Source: Vibrio ishigakensis
GTDB taxonomy: Bacteria; Pseudomonadota; Gammaproteobacteria; Enterobacterales; Vibrionaceae
Length of the DNA: 64,000 nucleotides
Assembly (NCBI RefSeq): GCF_024347675.1
Contig: NZ_AP024881.1
Span: 2,356,001 to 2,420,000 of the forward strand
Direction: 5' to 3'
This document shows positions 34,962 through 46,891 of the stretch, piece by piece. The notes under the pieces are model-generated. The model made no database searches, was not told where the DNA came from, and saw only the letters and a list, made by a program, of their open reading frames with translations. The position numbers and the translations under genes were made by a program. Position 1 is the first letter of the stretch; every line of letters starts with the position of its first letter.

Positions 34962-36812
34962 CTAAATATCATCTACTGATTGACCAGACAGAGCCTGACG
35001 AATCGATTTATCCATACGACGAGAGGCAAAATCTTGGCTAGCGTTATCCGCTTTCTTGATGCCCTCTTCAATAGCGTCTGCATCGTGACCGTTGCGAAGC
35101 TCGATCAATTGCTCAATCGCTTTAAGTAACTCGGCGCGCTCTTGCTCGGAAAGAAGCTCGTCACCATCTTGCTGCATAGCGGCAATCAGGCCTTCGATTA
35201 CTCGGTCAGCTTCTACACGCTGCTCAGCCAGTGCGCGAGCCTGCATATCTTCTTTCGCGTGAGTCATAGACTCTTTTAGCATGTTCGCTACTTCGTCATC
35301 GCTAAGACCGTAAGATGGTTTCACCTGGATCTCAGCATTAACGCCAGTGCTCTTCTCCATTGCCGTTACTGACAATAGACCATCGGCATCCACCTGATAG
35401 GTCACACGAATGTGCGCAGCACCTGCAGCCATTGGCGGAATACCTTTCAGAGCAAACTTAGCCAGAGAGCGACCGTCATCGACCATCTCACGCTCGCCTT
35501 GCACTACGTGCACAGTCATGGCCGTTTGACCATCCTTAAAGGTAGTAAACTCTTGCGCACGGGCCACAGGAATCGTGGTGTTACGCGGGATGATCTTCTC
35601 AACCAAACCACCCATGGTTTCGATACCAAGGGAAAGTGGGATCACATCAAGTAGTAGCATCTCTGAATCAGGCTTATTACCCGCTAGGATATCCGCCTGA
35701 ATAGCTGCGCCGATAGCGACAACTTCATCAGGATTAATACTGGTTAATGGAGTGCGACCAAAGAAGTCACCTACCATTTCACGAACTAGAGGTGTGCGGG
35801 TTGAACCGCCAACCATAACTACTTCAAGCACTTCATCGTTATCGATACCCGCATCTTTTACAGCGCGACGACAAGACATCAAAGTGCGCTTAACTAGCGG
35901 ACGAATCAGCTCTTCAAACTGATCGCGAGATACACTGCCAGTCCAATCAAGTACAGATACTTCAGCGACGTCTTGACTAGATAAATCAATTTTCGCTTGA
36001 GTAGCAGCGTTAAGCAGAGCTCGAGTTTGCTGTGGAGTCAGGGTTTCAAGTCCCATCTCACTTTGTAAGTGCTCAGCCAAAAGGTGGTCAAAATCATCGC
36101 CACCTAGCGAAGAGTCACCACCGGTTGATAGCACCTCGAACACCCCGCGTGACAGACGCAGGATTGAAATATCAAAGGTACCGCCACCAAGGTCATATAC
36201 CGCAATTACGCCCTCTTGACCTGAATCTAGACCATAGGCGATTGCTGCAGCGGTTGGTTCATTAAGAAGACGCAATACATTTAAACCTGCCAGCTTAGCC
36301 GCATCTTTGGTGCCAGCACGCTGAGCATCGTCAAAGTAAGCAGGAACCGTGATAACCACACCCGTCAGTTCGCCACCTAAAGTATCTTCAGCGCGTTTTG
36401 CCAAAGACTTAAGGATGTCAGAAGAAACCTCAATTGGATTCTTGTCACCTTGAGCAGTGCGAAGCAGAGGTAGCCCATTGTCGCTGATCTGCAAATCATA
36501 CGGCAGATTAGGGAATCGTTGCTGTACGTCAGTTGCAGAGCGACCAAGTAAACGCTTCACCGAGATAATCGAGTTGACTGGATCTGCCTCAGCAGAAGCC
36601 AAGGCATTATGGCCCACTACAATTTCTTCAGACTGATAATGCACTGCAGAAGGCAAGATAGCGCGACCGCTTTCATCAAGCAGGGTCGAGGCTTCGCCAC
36701 TACGCACGGTAGCGACCAATGAATTTGTAGTACCTAGGTCGATACCAGCAGCAAGTCTATGCTCATGAGGGGCAGAGCTTTGACCTGGCTCTGCAATTTG
36801 AAGTAATGGCAT
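34962..36812 (-). CDS. hscA: Fe-S biogenesis chaperone HscA
   Basis: 616 residues, a specialised Hsp70. The ATPase domain has [28 protein letters not shown] and [11 protein letters not shown]; the substrate-binding domain starts near residue 390 ([16 protein letters not shown]). With HscB it acts on IscU through the LPPVK motif to release clusters to targets. It follows hscB after 21 bases. Confidence 0.98.
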   Translation of the reverse strand: MPLLQIAEPGQSSAPHEHRLAAGIDLGTTNSLVATVRSGEASTLLDESGRAILPSAVHYQSEEIVVGHNALASAEADPVNSIISVKRLLGRSATDVQQRFPNLPYDLQISDNGLPLLRTAQGDKNPIEVSSDILKSLAKRAEDTLGGELTGVVITVPAYFDDAQRAGTKDAAKLAGLNVLRLLNEPTAAAIAYGLDSGQEGVIAVYDLGGGTFDISILRLSRGVFEVLSTGGDSSLGGDDFDHLLAEHLQSEMGLETLTPQQTRALLNAATQAKIDLSSQDVAEVSVLDWTGSVSRDQFEELIRPLVKRTLMSCRRAVKDAGIDNDEVLEVVMVGGSTRTPLVREMVGDFFGRTPLTSINPDEVVAIGAAIQADILAGNKPDSEMLLLDVIPLSLGIETMGGLVEKIIPRNTTIPVARAQEFTTFKDGQTAMTVHVVQGEREMVDDGRSLAKFALKGIPPMAAGAAHIRVTYQVDADGLLSVTAMEKSTGVNAEIQVKPSYGLSDDEVANMLKESMTHAKEDMQARALAEQRVEADRVIEGLIAAMQQDGDELLSEQERAELLKAIEQLIELRNGHDADAIEEGIKKADNASQDFASRRMDKSIRQALSGQSVDDI

Positions 36813-36833
36813 GTGCTTCCTTTTGTTAAACGA

Positions 36834-37349
36834 CTAGCCCATCAAACGGTCTTCGAGTCGTTCAATCTCTACATTTAGTTTTTCAATAAATTTCAGCTTT
36901 CGAACGCTATCGGCAGCTTGCTCCCAAGCTTGCTCTTCTAGCTGCTGTTGTACCAACTTCAGTTGTTGTTTATGCATTTTCGACACTTTGCCTGAAAAAT
37001 CAAACAACTGTTCTTCTGCATCACTGCTAGAACCTATATCTTCAAGCTCTTCACGCAATTCCATCTGTTGCATTAAGAACATAGGATCTTGCAAGGTCTG
37101 TTGTTCAGCACGGATATCAACACCATTCTCTGAAAGCAGGTATTCGGCGCGAGTGATAGGATTCTTCAGTACCTGATAAGCATCGTTGATGGTCGCTGCC
37201 TTTTGCACCGCCATAAGGCGATCACGCTCCGACGCGGTTGCGAAGTTGTCAGGGTGAAAGCGACGTTGGAGTTCGCGAAATTGAGAAGAAAGAAGGCTAC
37301 CATCCAGCTCAAACTGCGTTGGTAGCCCAAAAAGTTCAAAGTGATTCAT
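36834..37349 (-). CDS. hscB: Fe-S biogenesis co-chaperone HscB
   Basis: 171 residues, the standard size. The N-terminal J-domain starts MNHFELFGLPTQFELD and carries the HPD motif (RRFHPDNFA, about residues 32-34). The C-terminal helical domain binds IscU. The start at 37349 is the conserved one; the open frame upstream reaches back into iscA. Confidence 0.97.
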   Translation of the reverse strand: MNHFELFGLPTQFELDGSLLSSQFRELQRRFHPDNFATASERDRLMAVQKAATINDAYQVLKNPITRAEYLLSENGVDIRAEQQTLQDPMFLMQQMELREELEDIGSSSDAEEQLFDFSGKVSKMHKQQLKLVQQQLEEQAWEQAADSVRKLKFIEKLNVEIERLEDRLMG

Positions 37350-37411
37350 CTGGTTTCTCTGCATCGAGATACAAAAGAAGGGGGGAATAAATTCCCCCTG
37401 CTTAACTCGGA

Positions 37412-37735
37412 TTAAACGTTGAAGCTCTCGCCACAACCACATTCGCCCTTGGCGTTAGGGTTGTTGAACTCAAATCCTTCGTTAAGTCCTTCTTTCACAT
37501 AATCAAGCTCAGTACCATCAAGATAAACTAGGCTCTTGGCATCGATTATCACTTTCACGCCTTTATGCTCAAATACACTGTCTTCTTCGTTTAGTTCATC
37601 AACGAATTCAAGCACATAAGCCATGCCCGAACATCCCGTGGTCTTCACTCCTAGACGTAAGCCAATACCTTTGCCTCGACTGTCCATGAATGCTTGCACG
37701 CGGTCTGCTGCGGTTTGTGTCATTGTGATGGCCAT
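37412..37735 (-). CDS. iscA: A-type Fe-S carrier IscA
   Basis: 107 residues. Three ligand cysteines are present: TTGCSGMAY (about 35) and GECGCGESF (99 and 101). It carries clusters from IscU to targets. AAGG lies 7 bases before the ATG. It is between iscU and hscB. Confidence 0.97.
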   Translation of the reverse strand: MAITMTQTAADRVQAFMDSRGKGIGLRLGVKTTGCSGMAYVLEFVDELNEEDSVFEHKGVKVIIDAKSLVYLDGTELDYVKEGLNEGFEFNNPNAKGECGCGESFNV

Positions 37736-37781
37736 ACTACAACCTTATTTTCCTGAAACTGGGGAGCGAACTCCCCAACTA

Positions 37782-38165
37782 TTACTCTTGATGTTTCTTT
37801 TTGTAATCCGATACAGCTGCTTTAATAGCGTCTTCTGCAAGGATTGAACAGTGGATCTTCACTGGTGGTAGCTCTAGCTCTTCCGCAATTTCAGCGTTCT
37901 TGATCGCTGCTGCTTCATCTACAGTCTTACCTTTAACCCACTCAGTTACGAGTGAGCTAGATGCGATAGCACTACCGCAACCATAGGTCTTAAACTTCGC
38001 GTCTTCGATGATGCCTTCTGGAGTCACCTTGATTTGAAGTTTCATAACGTCACCACATGCTGGTGCGCCAACCATACCACTACCTACATTTGGATCTTCT
38101 TTATCGAACGACCCAACGTTGCGTGGATTCTCGTAATGATCAATTACTTTTTCACTGTAAGCCAT
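37782..38165 (-). CDS. iscU: Fe-S cluster scaffold IscU
   Basis: 127 residues. Cluster-ligand cysteines lie in GAPACGDVM, YGCGSAIA and KIHCSILA. The HscA recognition motif LPPVK precedes the last one. It is the scaffold on which IscS-derived sulfur and iron assemble. Confidence 0.98.
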   Translation of the reverse strand: MAYSEKVIDHYENPRNVGSFDKEDPNVGSGMVGAPACGDVMKLQIKVTPEGIIEDAKFKTYGCGSAIASSSLVTEWVKGKTVDEAAAIKNAEIAEELELPPVKIHCSILAEDAIKAAVSDYKKKHQE

Positions 38166-38198
38166 AATAAATTCCTCTAATCCTCAACTTCCTTGGAA

Positions 38199-39413
38199 TT
38201 AATGATGTGCCCACTCAACGGTGTCCAGATCAATCCCTTCTTTAAACATGTCCCAAAGCGGAGACATATCACGTAGTTTGGTCACTGCTTCGCGGATTTG
38301 TGCCGCTGCATAATCAACTTCTTCTTCAGTGGTGTAACGACCGAATGAGAAGCGAACCGAGCTGTGTGCTAGTTCATCGTTAAGACCTAAAGCGCGCAGT
38401 ACATAAGATGGCTCAAGGCTTGCTGAAGTACATGCCGAACCCGAAGATACTGCTAGGTCTTTTAGTGACATTAGTAGCGATTCGCCCTCAACGAAAGCAA
38501 AGCTCACGTTTAGGTTGTGCGGTACACGCTGCTCAAGGTCACCGTTAATTGTTACTTCTTCTAGGTCTTTGATTTGGTCTAGAAGACGGTTACGCAGGCT
38601 AAGTGCGTGCTGGTAATCTTTTTCCATGTCTTCTTTTGCTACACGGAATGCTTCACCCATACCCACGATTTGGTGAGTTGGAAGCGTACCAGAACGGAAA
38701 CCTCGCTCATGACCACCACCGTGCATCTGTGCTTCAAGACGGATACGAGGCTTACGACGAACGTAAAGTGCGCCAATACCCTTAGGACCATACGCTTTGT
38801 GCGCAGACAATGAAATTAGATCAACCTTAGTTTCTTGTACGTCGATCGGCAGTTTGCCCGCTGATTGAGCCGCATCCACATGGAATACGATCTTACGCTC
38901 ACGGCATAGTTCGCCGATCGAGTTGATATCTTGAATAACGCCGATTTCGTTGTTCACGTGCATGATAGATACCAGCACAGTGTCTTCACGCATTGCGTCT
39001 TTAAGCTTGTTTAGGTCAATGATGCCGTTCGCTTCTGGCTCTAGGTAAGTTACCTCGAAGCCTTCACGTTCTAGTTGACGACATGGGTCAAGAACGGCTT
39101 TATGCTCAGTCTTGCTAGTGATGATGTGCTTGCCTTTCTTCGAGTAGAAGTTTGCAGCACCTTTAATAGCAAGGTTATCAGATTCAGTTGCACCCGAGGT
39201 GAATACGATCTCACGTGGGTCTGCATTTAGAAGGTCAGCAATCTGCTCACGAGCCGTATCCACAGCTTCCTCTGCTTGCCAACCAAAGCGGTGCGAGCGA
39301 GATGCAGGGTTACCGAAAGTACCATCCATAGTCATAAACTGGACCATCTTCTGCGCAACGCGCTCATCAACTGGGCAGGTTGCAGAATAGTCTAAATAAA
39401 TAGGCAGTTTCAT
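38199..39413 (-). CDS. iscS: Cysteine desulfurase IscS
   Basis: 404 residues. A PLP enzyme that takes sulfur from cysteine for Fe-S clusters and tRNA thiolation. The PLP lysine lies in [10 protein letters not shown] (about 206) and the persulfide Cys in [14 protein letters not shown] (about 328). [19 protein letters not shown] is the conserved N-terminus; a longer frame overlaps iscR and is not used. Confidence 0.98.
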   Translation of the reverse strand: MKLPIYLDYSATCPVDERVAQKMVQFMTMDGTFGNPASRSHRFGWQAEEAVDTAREQIADLLNADPREIVFTSGATESDNLAIKGAANFYSKKGKHIITSKTEHKAVLDPCRQLEREGFEVTYLEPEANGIIDLNKLKDAMREDTVLVSIMHVNNEIGVIQDINSIGELCRERKIVFHVDAAQSAGKLPIDVQETKVDLISLSAHKAYGPKGIGALYVRRKPRIRLEAQMHGGGHERGFRSGTLPTHQIVGMGEAFRVAKEDMEKDYQHALSLRNRLLDQIKDLEEVTINGDLEQRVPHNLNVSFAFVEGESLLMSLKDLAVSSGSACTSASLEPSYVLRALGLNDELAHSSVRFSFGRYTTEEEVDYAAAQIREAVTKLRDMSPLWDMFKEGIDLDTVEWAHH

Positions 39414-39438
39414 ATTTACTCCAAGTAAAACTGTTGCT

Positions 39439-39936
39439 CTATGAGCGGACGTTGATACCAATAGTTTCAGAGATAGAAGGAACTGCGTGGTTCGCTGCTA
39501 GCTCCATATCTTGACGTCCTGAAATTTCGAGAACTTCGTTATCCAACATCAACTCACCAAGGGTGATGTTGTTTAAAAAATCACTAATGCGGGAGCTTAA
39601 ATCACGCCATAGGGTGTGCGTCAAACACCTAGCGCCTCCCTGACAATCTGCTTTTCCATTACAGCGAGTCGCCTCTACTGATTCATCTACGGCTGAAATG
39701 ATAGTACCGATCGCAATAGTATCAGCCGTTTTACCCAGGTTATAACCACCACCCGGGCCTCGTACACTCGCCACTAGGCCAGCTTTACGTAACTTGGAAA
39801 ACAGTTGTTCCAAATAGGAAAGAGATATACCCTGACGCTCCGAAATGTCCGCTAGCGGAACTGGGCCGTGCTGAGAATGCAATGCTACATCAAGCATGGC
39901 TGTTACGGCATATCTTCCTTTAGATGTAAGCTTCAT
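39439..39936 (-). CDS. iscR: Fe-S cluster-sensing transcriptional regulator IscR
   Basis: 165 residues, Rrf2 family. N-terminal winged helix ([20 protein letters not shown]). The 2Fe-2S ligands Cys92, Cys98, Cys104 and His107 are in the expected RCNGKADC...CLTH arrangement. With a cluster it represses its own operon; it regulates other Fe-S genes in apo form too. A type-1 IscR site lies upstream (40002-40026). First gene of iscRSUA-hscBA-fdx-iscX. Confidence 0.98.
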   Translation of the reverse strand: MKLTSKGRYAVTAMLDVALHSQHGPVPLADISERQGISLSYLEQLFSKLRKAGLVASVRGPGGGYNLGKTADTIAIGTIISAVDESVEATRCNGKADCQGGARCLTHTLWRDLSSRISDFLNNITLGELMLDNEVLEISGRQDMELAANHAVPSISETIGINVRS

Positions 39937-40001
39937 ATCACACTCTTTCCGATTCACTGAATACGGGAAGTCTCCCATACCCGACAAAAACGGTCAAGTA
40001 T

Positions 40002-40026
40002 TTATTTGACTAATTTACTCAGGTAT
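40002..40026 (-). promoter_or_regulatory. iscR: Type-1 IscR binding site of the isc operon
   Basis: On the minus strand the arms ATACCTGAGT and TAGTCAAATA, separated by AAAT-type sequence, match the type-1 IscR consensus (ATASYYGACT-RWWWY-AGTCRRSTAT) at most positions. A TTGACC -35-like hexamer follows at 39991-39996. Autorepression by holo-IscR is the established role in enterobacteria. Confidence 0.75.
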
Positions 40027-40047
40027 TTAACCATTTTGCTAGCATGG

Positions 40048-40779
40048 TTATTTTTTGTCCGCAATCGACTTCTGAACCGAGCTCAGAACACCCCTAAGGA
40101 TATTCAACTCTTGCGCCTCTGGGCGTGCGCGACTGAACAGACGTTTTAGCTTATTCATAACCTGAGTAGGTTTGTCCTCAGAGATAAACTGGGTATCGAG
40201 CAGTACCTTTTCAAGGTGCTCGTAAAACATTTGTAGTTCACCGTGTCTGGCATACTCTGGCTGAGCTTGCTCTGGGTAGGCTGCTTGCTGGTGTTCAAGA
40301 AAGGCCATACGGATTTCATAGGTAAGGGTTTGTACTGCCATGGCTAGGTTTAGCGAGCTGTATTCTGGGTTAGCTGGGATACAAACATGATACTGGCAGA
40401 TCTGAAGCTCTTCATTAGTAAGACCTGTACGCTCACGACCGAATACTAGTGCTACCGGTGCGCTTTGTCCTTCTTGGACAAACTTAATACCGCACTCTCT
40501 TGGTTCGAGCATGGGCCAGTCCAAGGTACGTGATCGAGCACTTGAACCCACTACCAGTGCACAATCAGCTACCGCCTGTTCAAGGGTCTCAAACACTCGG
40601 GCATTCTTTACTACATCATCTGCCCCTGCCGCCAATGCCATACTCTGCTCATCTACCTCACATTGAGGTGCGACTAACACTAGTTGTTTTATGCCCATCA
40701 CCTTCATAGCTCTCGCTGCAGAGCAAATATTTCCTGGGTGAGAGGTTCCAACAAGTACGACTTTGACTTGGTTTAGCAT
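40048..40779 (-). CDS. trmJ: tRNA (cytidine/uridine-2'-O)-methyltransferase TrmJ
   Basis: 243 residues. A SPOUT-class enzyme that 2'-O-methylates position 32 of several tRNAs. The family motifs are [20 protein letters not shown] near the start, [14 protein letters not shown] (about 115) and [18 protein letters not shown] (about 135), which form the trefoil-knot SAM site. Start 40779 is the conserved one. It lies upstream of iscR on the same strand and is divergent from suhB, as in many gammaproteobacteria. Confidence 0.96.
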   Translation of the reverse strand: MLNQVKVVLVGTSHPGNICSAARAMKVMGIKQLVLVAPQCEVDEQSMALAAGADDVVKNARVFETLEQAVADCALVVGSSARSRTLDWPMLEPRECGIKFVQEGQSAPVALVFGRERTGLTNEELQICQYHVCIPANPEYSSLNLAMAVQTLTYEIRMAFLEHQQAAYPEQAQPEYARHGELQMFYEHLEKVLLDTQFISEDKPTQVMNKLKRLFSRARPEAQELNILRGVLSSVQKSIADKK

Positions 40780-40964
40780 CTTGGTTTCCTTGAACTTTGA
40801 AATCGAGGGAATGTTAGCACAATCAATATGCACAAGTGACCGCTAAATACCCACATGACCCAACCAAATTCGTTTCGAATAAAAAATAACCACTTCCCTT
40901 TTATGGAATTCTTGCTTATACTCCGCACCGCTTTAGTTCTTTAACATCCGTTGGGTATATAAAT

Positions 40965-41768
40965 ATGCATCCTATGCTGAATATTGCTATTCGCGCTGCG
41001 CGAAAAGCAGGCAATCATATTGCTAAATCTCTAGAAAACGCTGACAAAATCGAAACATCTCTAAAAGGCACTAACGATCTAGTGACCAACGTAGATAAAG
41101 AAGCCGAGTACTTAATCATTGATACGATTAAAGCTTCTTACCCTGATCACAGCATCATTGCAGAAGAGTCTGGCCTTCAACAAGGTAAAGACGACGCTGT
41201 ACAATGGATCATTGACCCACTGGATGGCACCACTAACTTCGCTAAAGGTCTTCCACACTTCTCTGTATCAATCGCAGTTCGTATTAACGGTAAAACTGAG
41301 GTTGCATGTGTTTATGACCCAATGCTTAACGAGCTATTCACTGCACAACGCGGTGCTGGCGCTCAGCTAAACAACTCTCGTATCCGTGTTAAGCAGCTTA
41401 AAGACCTTCAAGGTACTGTGCTAGCGACAGGTTTCCCATACAAGCAAAAGCAACACTCAGAATCTTACTTCAAGATCATGAGTTCTCTATTTAACGACGT
41501 ATCTGATTTCCGTCGCACTGGCTCTGCAGCTCTTGACCTATGCTACCTAGCGGCTAACCGTGTAGATGGTTTCTTCGAGCTTGGTCTTAAACCATGGGAC
41601 ATCGCTGCAGGTGAGCTGATCGCTCGTGAAGCTGGTGCGATTCTAACTGACTTTGCAGGCGGTACTGATTACCTGAAATCAGGTAACGTAGTTGGTTCAA
41701 GCGCACGTGGCGTTAAGGGTATCCTTAAGCACATCCGCGAACACGGCAATGAAGCTCTACTAAAATAA
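40965..41768 (+). CDS. suhB: Inositol-1-monophosphatase family protein SuhB
   Basis: 267 residues. Metal-binding motifs are IIAEESG (about 65) and the signature WIIDPLDGTTNFAKGLPHFS (about 81-100), with WDIAAGELIAREAGA near 212. It hydrolyses inositol phosphates, but in E. coli its main role is as an NusA/NusG-binding factor of rRNA antitermination. A TATACT -10 element is present at 40916-40921. Convergent with glmM. Confidence 0.97.
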   Translation: MHPMLNIAIRAARKAGNHIAKSLENADKIETSLKGTNDLVTNVDKEAEYLIIDTIKASYPDHSIIAEESGLQQGKDDAVQWIIDPLDGTTNFAKGLPHFSVSIAVRINGKTEVACVYDPMLNELFTAQRGAGAQLNNSRIRVKQLKDLQGTVLATGFPYKQKQHSESYFKIMSSLFNDVSDFRRTGSAALDLCYLAANRVDGFFELGLKPWDIAAGELIAREAGAILTDFAGGTDYLKSGNVVGSSARGVKGILKHIREHGNEALLK

Positions 41769-41807
41769 AAGCTAGGCAGAAATAGTAGCTTGCCGAATTT
41801 GAATATA

Positions 41808-41837
41808 AAAAAATGGTCACCTAGGTGACCATTTTTT
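41808..41837. terminator. Bidirectional terminator between suhB and glmM
   Basis: A perfect palindrome centred on CCTAGG (TGGTCACC / GGTGACCA, flanked by A6 and T6) serves both convergent genes. Confidence 0.92.
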
Positions 41838-41840
41838 GTT

Positions 41841-43178
41841 TTAGCAGTTTTCTTTAACCACATCGGCGATTCGATTCGCCAAGGCTAGCACTAGCTCGCC
41901 ATCTTCACCTTCAACCATAACTCGGATAAGTGGCTCTGTACCTGACTTACGCAGAAGTACGCGACCTTTATCGGCAAGTTCAGTCTCAGCATCGATAACC
42001 GCCTGCTTAACAATGTCTAGCTCCATTGGGTTAGTATCACCACTAAAGCGCACGTTTACCAACTCTTGTGGATATAGCGTCATACCTTGAGATAGGTCGA
42101 ACAGGCTCATGTTACTACCCACGATTGAAGCTAGCACCTGAAGCGCAGCAACAATAGCATCACCGGTAGTTACCTTATCAAGTAGGATAACATGGCCTGA
42201 GTTTTCGGCACCGATCTTCCAACCCTTCTCAACCAGTTGCTCCATTACATAACGGTCACCAACGGCGGCACGAGAGAACGGGATACCCAGTTGCTTAAGG
42301 CCATTTTCCATACCTAGGTTGGTCATCAGAGTACCTACAACGCCACCTTTTAGCTCACCACGACGCAGTGCATCGCGAGCAATGATATACGCGATCTGGT
42401 CGCCGTCTACCTTGTTACCCTTGTGGTCAACCATGATGATGCGGTCACCGTCACCATCAAACGCTAAACCTAGATCCGCTTTCTCTTCAACAACACGTTT
42501 TTGTAGAGCGCGAACATCGGTAGCACCCACTTCTTTGTTGATGTTAAGACCGTCAGGTTCACAACCCATTAGCACCAGCTCAGCACCTAGCTCTTTAAAC
42601 ACGCTAGGAGCGATGTGGTAGGTTGCGCCATGAGCACAATCCACAACGATCTTTAGAGAAGCTAAGCTCTCATGATGTGGGAAGGTGCTCTTACAGAATT
42701 CGATGTAACGACCCGCCGCATCGTTTAGACGAGATGCCTTACCAAGCATTGCCGATTCCACACACTCGATGTCTTTATCAAGTTCCGCTTCAATGGCTAG
42801 CTCGATATCGTCAGGAAGCTTAGTACCTTCAGATGAGAAGAACTTAATACCGTTGTCGTAGTATGGGTTGTGCGACGCAGAGATAACGATACCTGCCTCA
42901 GCACGGAAGGTTTGAGTTAGATAAGCAACCGCTGGCGTTGGCATAGGACCAGTGAAGGTCGCCTTTAAACCTGCAGCAGCAAGACCGGCTTCAAGAGCGG
43001 ACTCAAGCATATAGCCAGAGATACGAGTATCTTTACCAATAATAACTTTCTTGGTGCCTTGCTTTGCCAAAACTCGGCCAGCCGCCCAACCTAGCTTGAG
43101 TACAAAGTCAGGAGTGATTGGGTATTGACCCACCTTGCCACGGACACCATCGGTGCCAAAATAACGTCTCTTCGACAT
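41841..43178 (-). CDS. glmM: Phosphoglucosamine mutase
   Basis: 445 residues. It converts glucosamine-6-phosphate to glucosamine-1-phosphate for peptidoglycan and lipopolysaccharide. Phosphoserine loop [15 protein letters not shown] (about residue 100), metal loop [13 protein letters not shown] (about 240) and sugar/phosphate loops ([22 protein letters not shown]) are visible. It follows folP by 17 bases. In enteric and many Vibrio genomes secG follows glmM; here a convergent suhB follows instead. Confidence 0.97.
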   Translation of the reverse strand: MSKRRYFGTDGVRGKVGQYPITPDFVLKLGWAAGRVLAKQGTKKVIIGKDTRISGYMLESALEAGLAAAGLKATFTGPMPTPAVAYLTQTFRAEAGIVISASHNPYYDNGIKFFSSEGTKLPDDIELAIEAELDKDIECVESAMLGKASRLNDAAGRYIEFCKSTFPHHESLASLKIVVDCAHGATYHIAPSVFKELGAELVLMGCEPDGLNINKEVGATDVRALQKRVVEEKADLGLAFDGDGDRIIMVDHKGNKVDGDQIAYIIARDALRRGELKGGVVGTLMTNLGMENGLKQLGIPFSRAAVGDRYVMEQLVEKGWKIGAENSGHVILLDKVTTGDAIVAALQVLASIVGSNMSLFDLSQGMTLYPQELVNVRFSGDTNPMELDIVKQAVIDAETELADKGRVLLRKSGTEPLIRVMVEGEDGELVLALANRIADVVKENC

Positions 43179-43195
43179 AATTAATAACCTAGTCT

Positions 43196-44026
43196 TTATT
43201 GTAATTTGTGCATGAAGTTTACGATCTTCACTGCATCCACTGTTTGTTCAACATCATGAACACGAATTATCTGTGCGCCCTTTTGCGCTGCGATTACCGC
43301 GCAGGTAATACTACCCGCCAAAGTCTCTGCTGGCGTCTTATCAAGCAACTTAAAAATCATAGATTTGCGCGACATACCTGCCAAGATAGGTAGCCCAAAT
43401 TGATGGAATTTTTCTAGCTGCTGTAGAAGTTGATAGTTATGCTCAAGCGTCTTTCCAAAGCCAAATCCAGGGTCAAGAATCAGCTTACTCTTATCGATTC
43501 CTACCTCAGCACAGGCTCGAATGCGCTTCTCTAGAAACTCACCCACATCTTCCAGTAGGTCGTCATATTGCGGATTGCTCTGCATAGTGCGGGGTTGTCC
43601 TTGCATATGCATTAAACAAATAGGAAGTCTTGTATCTGCGGCTACTTGAAGAGCATTAGGCTCTTGCAAGGCTCGAACATCGTTGATGATGTCTGCACCT
43701 GCTTCTGCTGCCTGCTTCATTACCTCAGCTTTGCTGGTATCGATAGAAATCCAAACATCCGAAACCGCACGCAACGCCTTGATCACTGGGATCACACGCT
43801 CGAGTTCTTCTTCAAGAGCAACATCTGGCGCTCCCGGACGTGTAGACTCGCCGCCGATATCGATTATGGTCGCACCATAAGCAATCATCTGCTTGGCATG
43901 CTCAATAGCTGCATCAATACGATTAAACTTACCGCCATCAGAGAAGGAGTCTGGAGTCACGTTAAGGATGCCCATCACCTGAGGTGTTGAGAGGTCCAGA
44001 GTTTTAGAGTTATTGGTCAGTATCAT
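43196..44026 (-). CDS. folP: Dihydropteroate synthase
   Basis: 276 residues. It joins p-aminobenzoate to the pterin diphosphate in folate synthesis and is the sulfonamide target. Signatures are [18 protein letters not shown] (about 17-34), [11 protein letters not shown] (about 56) and DPGFGFGKT. Positioned between ftsH and glmM as in E. coli, with a terminator after ftsH. Confidence 0.97.
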   Translation of the reverse strand: MILTNNSKTLDLSTPQVMGILNVTPDSFSDGGKFNRIDAAIEHAKQMIAYGATIIDIGGESTRPGAPDVALEEELERVIPVIKALRAVSDVWISIDTSKAEVMKQAAEAGADIINDVRALQEPNALQVAADTRLPICLMHMQGQPRTMQSNPQYDDLLEDVGEFLEKRIRACAEVGIDKSKLILDPGFGFGKTLEHNYQLLQQLEKFHQFGLPILAGMSRKSMIFKLLDKTPAETLAGSITCAVIAAQKGAQIIRVHDVEQTVDAVKIVNFMHKLQ

Positions 44027-44047
44027 AGTTTTGAAGGGAATATACGG

Positions 44048-44075
44048 AAAAACCCCGAGCGAGCTCGGGGTTTTT
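44048..44075. terminator. Terminator of ftsH
   Basis: AAAAACCCCGAGC and GCTCGGGGTTTTT form a 13-bp perfect inverted repeat 14 bases past the ftsH stop, separating it from folP. Confidence 0.9.
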
Positions 44076-44088
44076 AATTTACGACGGA

Positions 44089-46044
44089 TTATTCAGATTC
44101 TTTATCTGCAGACTCTGATTTCGCAGGTTCAGCATCGGCCTTCTTCTCAGCCTCTGCATCTGGCTTAGTTTCGGCCTTTGGCGCCTCTTCTGGCTGCTCA
44201 ACTGGCTTACTTACTTCGCCCCAGCCCGCTGGTTCACGGATAACTTCTTTACGTTCCATTAGGTCGTCAATCTGACCTGCATCAATGGTTTCGTACTTCA
44301 TCAACGCATCTTTCATGGCGTGCATGATATCCATGTTTTCTTCAAGGATTTGACGTGCACGAGCGTAGTTGCGGTCGATAATTTGGCGAATCTCATCGTC
44401 GATCAGTTTGGCTGTATCATCAGACATATGTTTAGTCTGAGTAACGCTACGTCCTAGGAACACCTCACCCTCTTCTTCTGCATACAGAAGTGGACCAAGC
44501 TTGTCTGAGAAGCCCCACTGAGTAACCATCTTACGAGCAATGTCAGTTGCACGTTCGATATCGTTAGATGCACCGGTAGAAACCTTGTCTTTACCGTAGA
44601 TTAGCTCTTCCGCTAGACGACCACCGTACAGGCTAGAAACCATAGACTCTAGGTGCTGGCGGTTCATGCTGATGCGGTCTTGCTCAGGTAGGTACATAGT
44701 CACACCAAGAGCACGGCCACGAGGAATGATAGATACCTTATAAACTGGGTCATGCTCTGGCACTAGACGACCGATGATGGCGTGGCCAGCTTCGTGGTAT
44801 GCAGTCGACTCTTTGATGTCGTCTGTCATTACCATAGAGCGGCGCTCTGCACCCATCATGATCTTGTCTTTCGCCTGCTCGAACTCGACCATAGAAACGT
44901 TGCGCTTGTTGCCGCGAGCAGCAAATAGAGCAGCTTCGTTCACTAGGTTAGCGAGGTCAGCACCAGAGAAACCTGGAGTACCACGAGCAATCAGAGAAGG
45001 CTCAACGTCACCTGCTAGAGGTACTTTGCGCATGTGAACCTTAAGGATTTGCTCACGACCACGAACGTCTGGTAGTCCAACTACAACCTGACGGTCGAAA
45101 CGGCCAGGACGCAATAGCGCAGGGTCAAGTACGTCTGGACGGTTAGTCGCAGCGATAACTATGATACCTTCGTTACCTTCGAAGCCATCCATCTCAACCA
45201 GCATTTGGTTAAGTGTTTGTTCACGTTCATCGTGACCACCACCAACACCAGCGCCACGTTGGCGACCTACGGCATCGATCTCATCGATGAAGATGATACA
45301 AGGCGCCGCTTTCTTCGCTTGGTCGAACATGTCACGTACACGTGACGCACCCACACCAACAAACATCTCTACGAAGTCAGAACCTGAGATAGTAAAGAAT
45401 GGAACCTTAGCTTCGCCTGCGATGGCTTTCGCAAGAAGGGTTTTACCTGTACCAGGAGGACCAACAAGAAGAACACCCGTAGGGATCTTACCGCCCAGTT
45501 TCTGGAATCGGCTTGGGTCGCGAAGATAATCTACAAGCTCTTTTACATCCTCTTTTGCTTCGTCACAGCCTGCGACGTCAGAGAATAGGGTCTTGATTTG
45601 TTCTTCGCTCATCATGCGCGCTTTAGATTTACCGAACGACATGGCACCTTTGCCACCGCCGCCTTGCATCTGACGCATGAAGAAAATCCACACACCAATA
45701 AGAAGAATCATCGGGAACCAAGAGATGAAGATGGTTCCAAGCAGGCTCTGCTCTTCTGGTGGAGTACCTGTTACTTTAACGTTTTGGTTGATAAGGTCAT
45801 CAAGCAACTTGGTGTCGTACACAGGCATGTACGTCACATTTCGTGAGTTATCACTACGATAGAAAACAATTTCTTTATCGTTGATTTTTGCTTCACGAAT
45901 CTGGCCTTGGCCAACTTCCTGTATGAATGTGGTGTAATCCACAGTTTTTCCGTTACTGTCTCCAGGGCCAAAGCTCTGGAATACGGACATTAATACTACA
46001 GCTATCACTAGCCACAGGATTAAATTTTTTGCCATGTCACTCAA
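44089..46044 (-). CDS. ftsH: ATP-dependent zinc metalloprotease FtsH
   Basis: 651 residues. A membrane-bound AAA+ protease. Two transmembrane segments flank a periplasmic loop (about 7-27 and 100-122). The AAA module has Walker A GPPGTGKT (about 196), [13 protein letters not shown] and the arginine-finger region RPGRFDRQ; the zinc site is HEAGH (about 418). The C-terminus is an acidic Glu/Ala/Lys tail. It degrades LpxC and damaged membrane proteins. TTG 46044 is chosen because GAGAGG lies 8 bases upstream; ATG 46035 (MAKN) is the alternative. Co-transcribed with rlmE. Confidence 0.97.
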   Translation of the reverse strand: MSDMAKNLILWLVIAVVLMSVFQSFGPGDSNGKTVDYTTFIQEVGQGQIREAKINDKEIVFYRSDNSRNVTYMPVYDTKLLDDLINQNVKVTGTPPEEQSLLGTIFISWFPMILLIGVWIFFMRQMQGGGGKGAMSFGKSKARMMSEEQIKTLFSDVAGCDEAKEDVKELVDYLRDPSRFQKLGGKIPTGVLLVGPPGTGKTLLAKAIAGEAKVPFFTISGSDFVEMFVGVGASRVRDMFDQAKKAAPCIIFIDEIDAVGRQRGAGVGGGHDEREQTLNQMLVEMDGFEGNEGIIVIAATNRPDVLDPALLRPGRFDRQVVVGLPDVRGREQILKVHMRKVPLAGDVEPSLIARGTPGFSGADLANLVNEAALFAARGNKRNVSMVEFEQAKDKIMMGAERRSMVMTDDIKESTAYHEAGHAIIGRLVPEHDPVYKVSIIPRGRALGVTMYLPEQDRISMNRQHLESMVSSLYGGRLAEELIYGKDKVSTGASNDIERATDIARKMVTQWGFSDKLGPLLYAEEEGEVFLGRSVTQTKHMSDDTAKLIDDEIRQIIDRNYARARQILEENMDIMHAMKDALMKYETIDAGQIDDLMERKEVIREPAGWGEVSKPVEQPEEAPKAETKPDAEAEKKADAEPAKSESADKESE

Positions 46045-46122
46045 GGTGTAAGCCTCTCGATAACTAATTGTAATTAAAGGTAGATTACTACAGTTTAGAA
46101 CGTGTAGCTAGATTGTTAAATG

Positions 46123-46752
46123 TTAGCCTTTGTAGCCAGTTGCAACAACGTATACCTCACGGGAACGTGCTCGCGATGAGTCAGGTTTACGTATCTTCAC
46201 AACCTTGAACATGTCTCTGCATTCCTTGACGTACTGGTCGAAGCCTTCGCCTTGGAATACCTTAACTACAAAGCTACCATTTGGTGCTAGAACTTGTCGA
46301 CACATATCGAGGGCAAGTTCAACCAAATACATTGCTCTTGGTTGATCTACAGACGAATTGCCTGCCATATTTGGAGCCATGTCAGACATTACTACGTCAA
46401 CCATGTCCGGTTGGATTCTCTCAAGTAGTGCATCAAGCACAGATTCTTCTCGAAAGTCACCCTGCAAGAATGCCACACCAGCTATGGAATCCATAGGCAA
46501 AATGTCGCAGGCTATGACTTGCCCCTCATCCCCAACAATTTTTGCTGCGTATTGAGACCAGCCGCCTGGTGCAGAGCCCAAGTCCACTACTGTGTGACCC
46601 GGTTTTATCAGCTTATCTTTCTCTTGGATTTCATCAATCTTAAAGAAAGCGCGAGAGCGATAGCCCTTTTTTCTCGCTTCATTAGCGTAGATATCGTCAA
46701 AATGCTCCTTCAGCCAACGGCCAGAACTTGCAGATCGTTTTTGTTTACTCAT
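46123..46752 (-). CDS. rlmE: 23S rRNA U2552 2'-O-methyltransferase RlmE (FtsJ/RrmJ)
   Basis: 209 residues. The SAM motif [16 protein letters not shown] (about 58-73) and the catalytic lysines/aspartate in [20 protein letters not shown] and [13 protein letters not shown] are present. It methylates U2552 in the 50S A-loop and is heat-shock-induced in E. coli. It precedes ftsH by 78 bases and is divergent from yhbY. Confidence 0.97.
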   Translation of the reverse strand: MSKQKRSASSGRWLKEHFDDIYANEARKKGYRSRAFFKIDEIQEKDKLIKPGHTVVDLGSAPGGWSQYAAKIVGDEGQVIACDILPMDSIAGVAFLQGDFREESVLDALLERIQPDMVDVVMSDMAPNMAGNSSVDQPRAMYLVELALDMCRQVLAPNGSFVVKVFQGEGFDQYVKECRDMFKVVKIRKPDSSRARSREVYVVATGYKG

Positions 46753-46891
46753 TAAATTCCCAGAATTCAGTGTTTTTTCTATCCCTATTAGCTTTATTAA
46801 AGGCTAATAAATCACTTGGGTATAGTCTTGATACAGATATGAAGCTAAAATAGGATTTTTCAACCCTTTAAACTAAGAATTTGGCCGCGAT

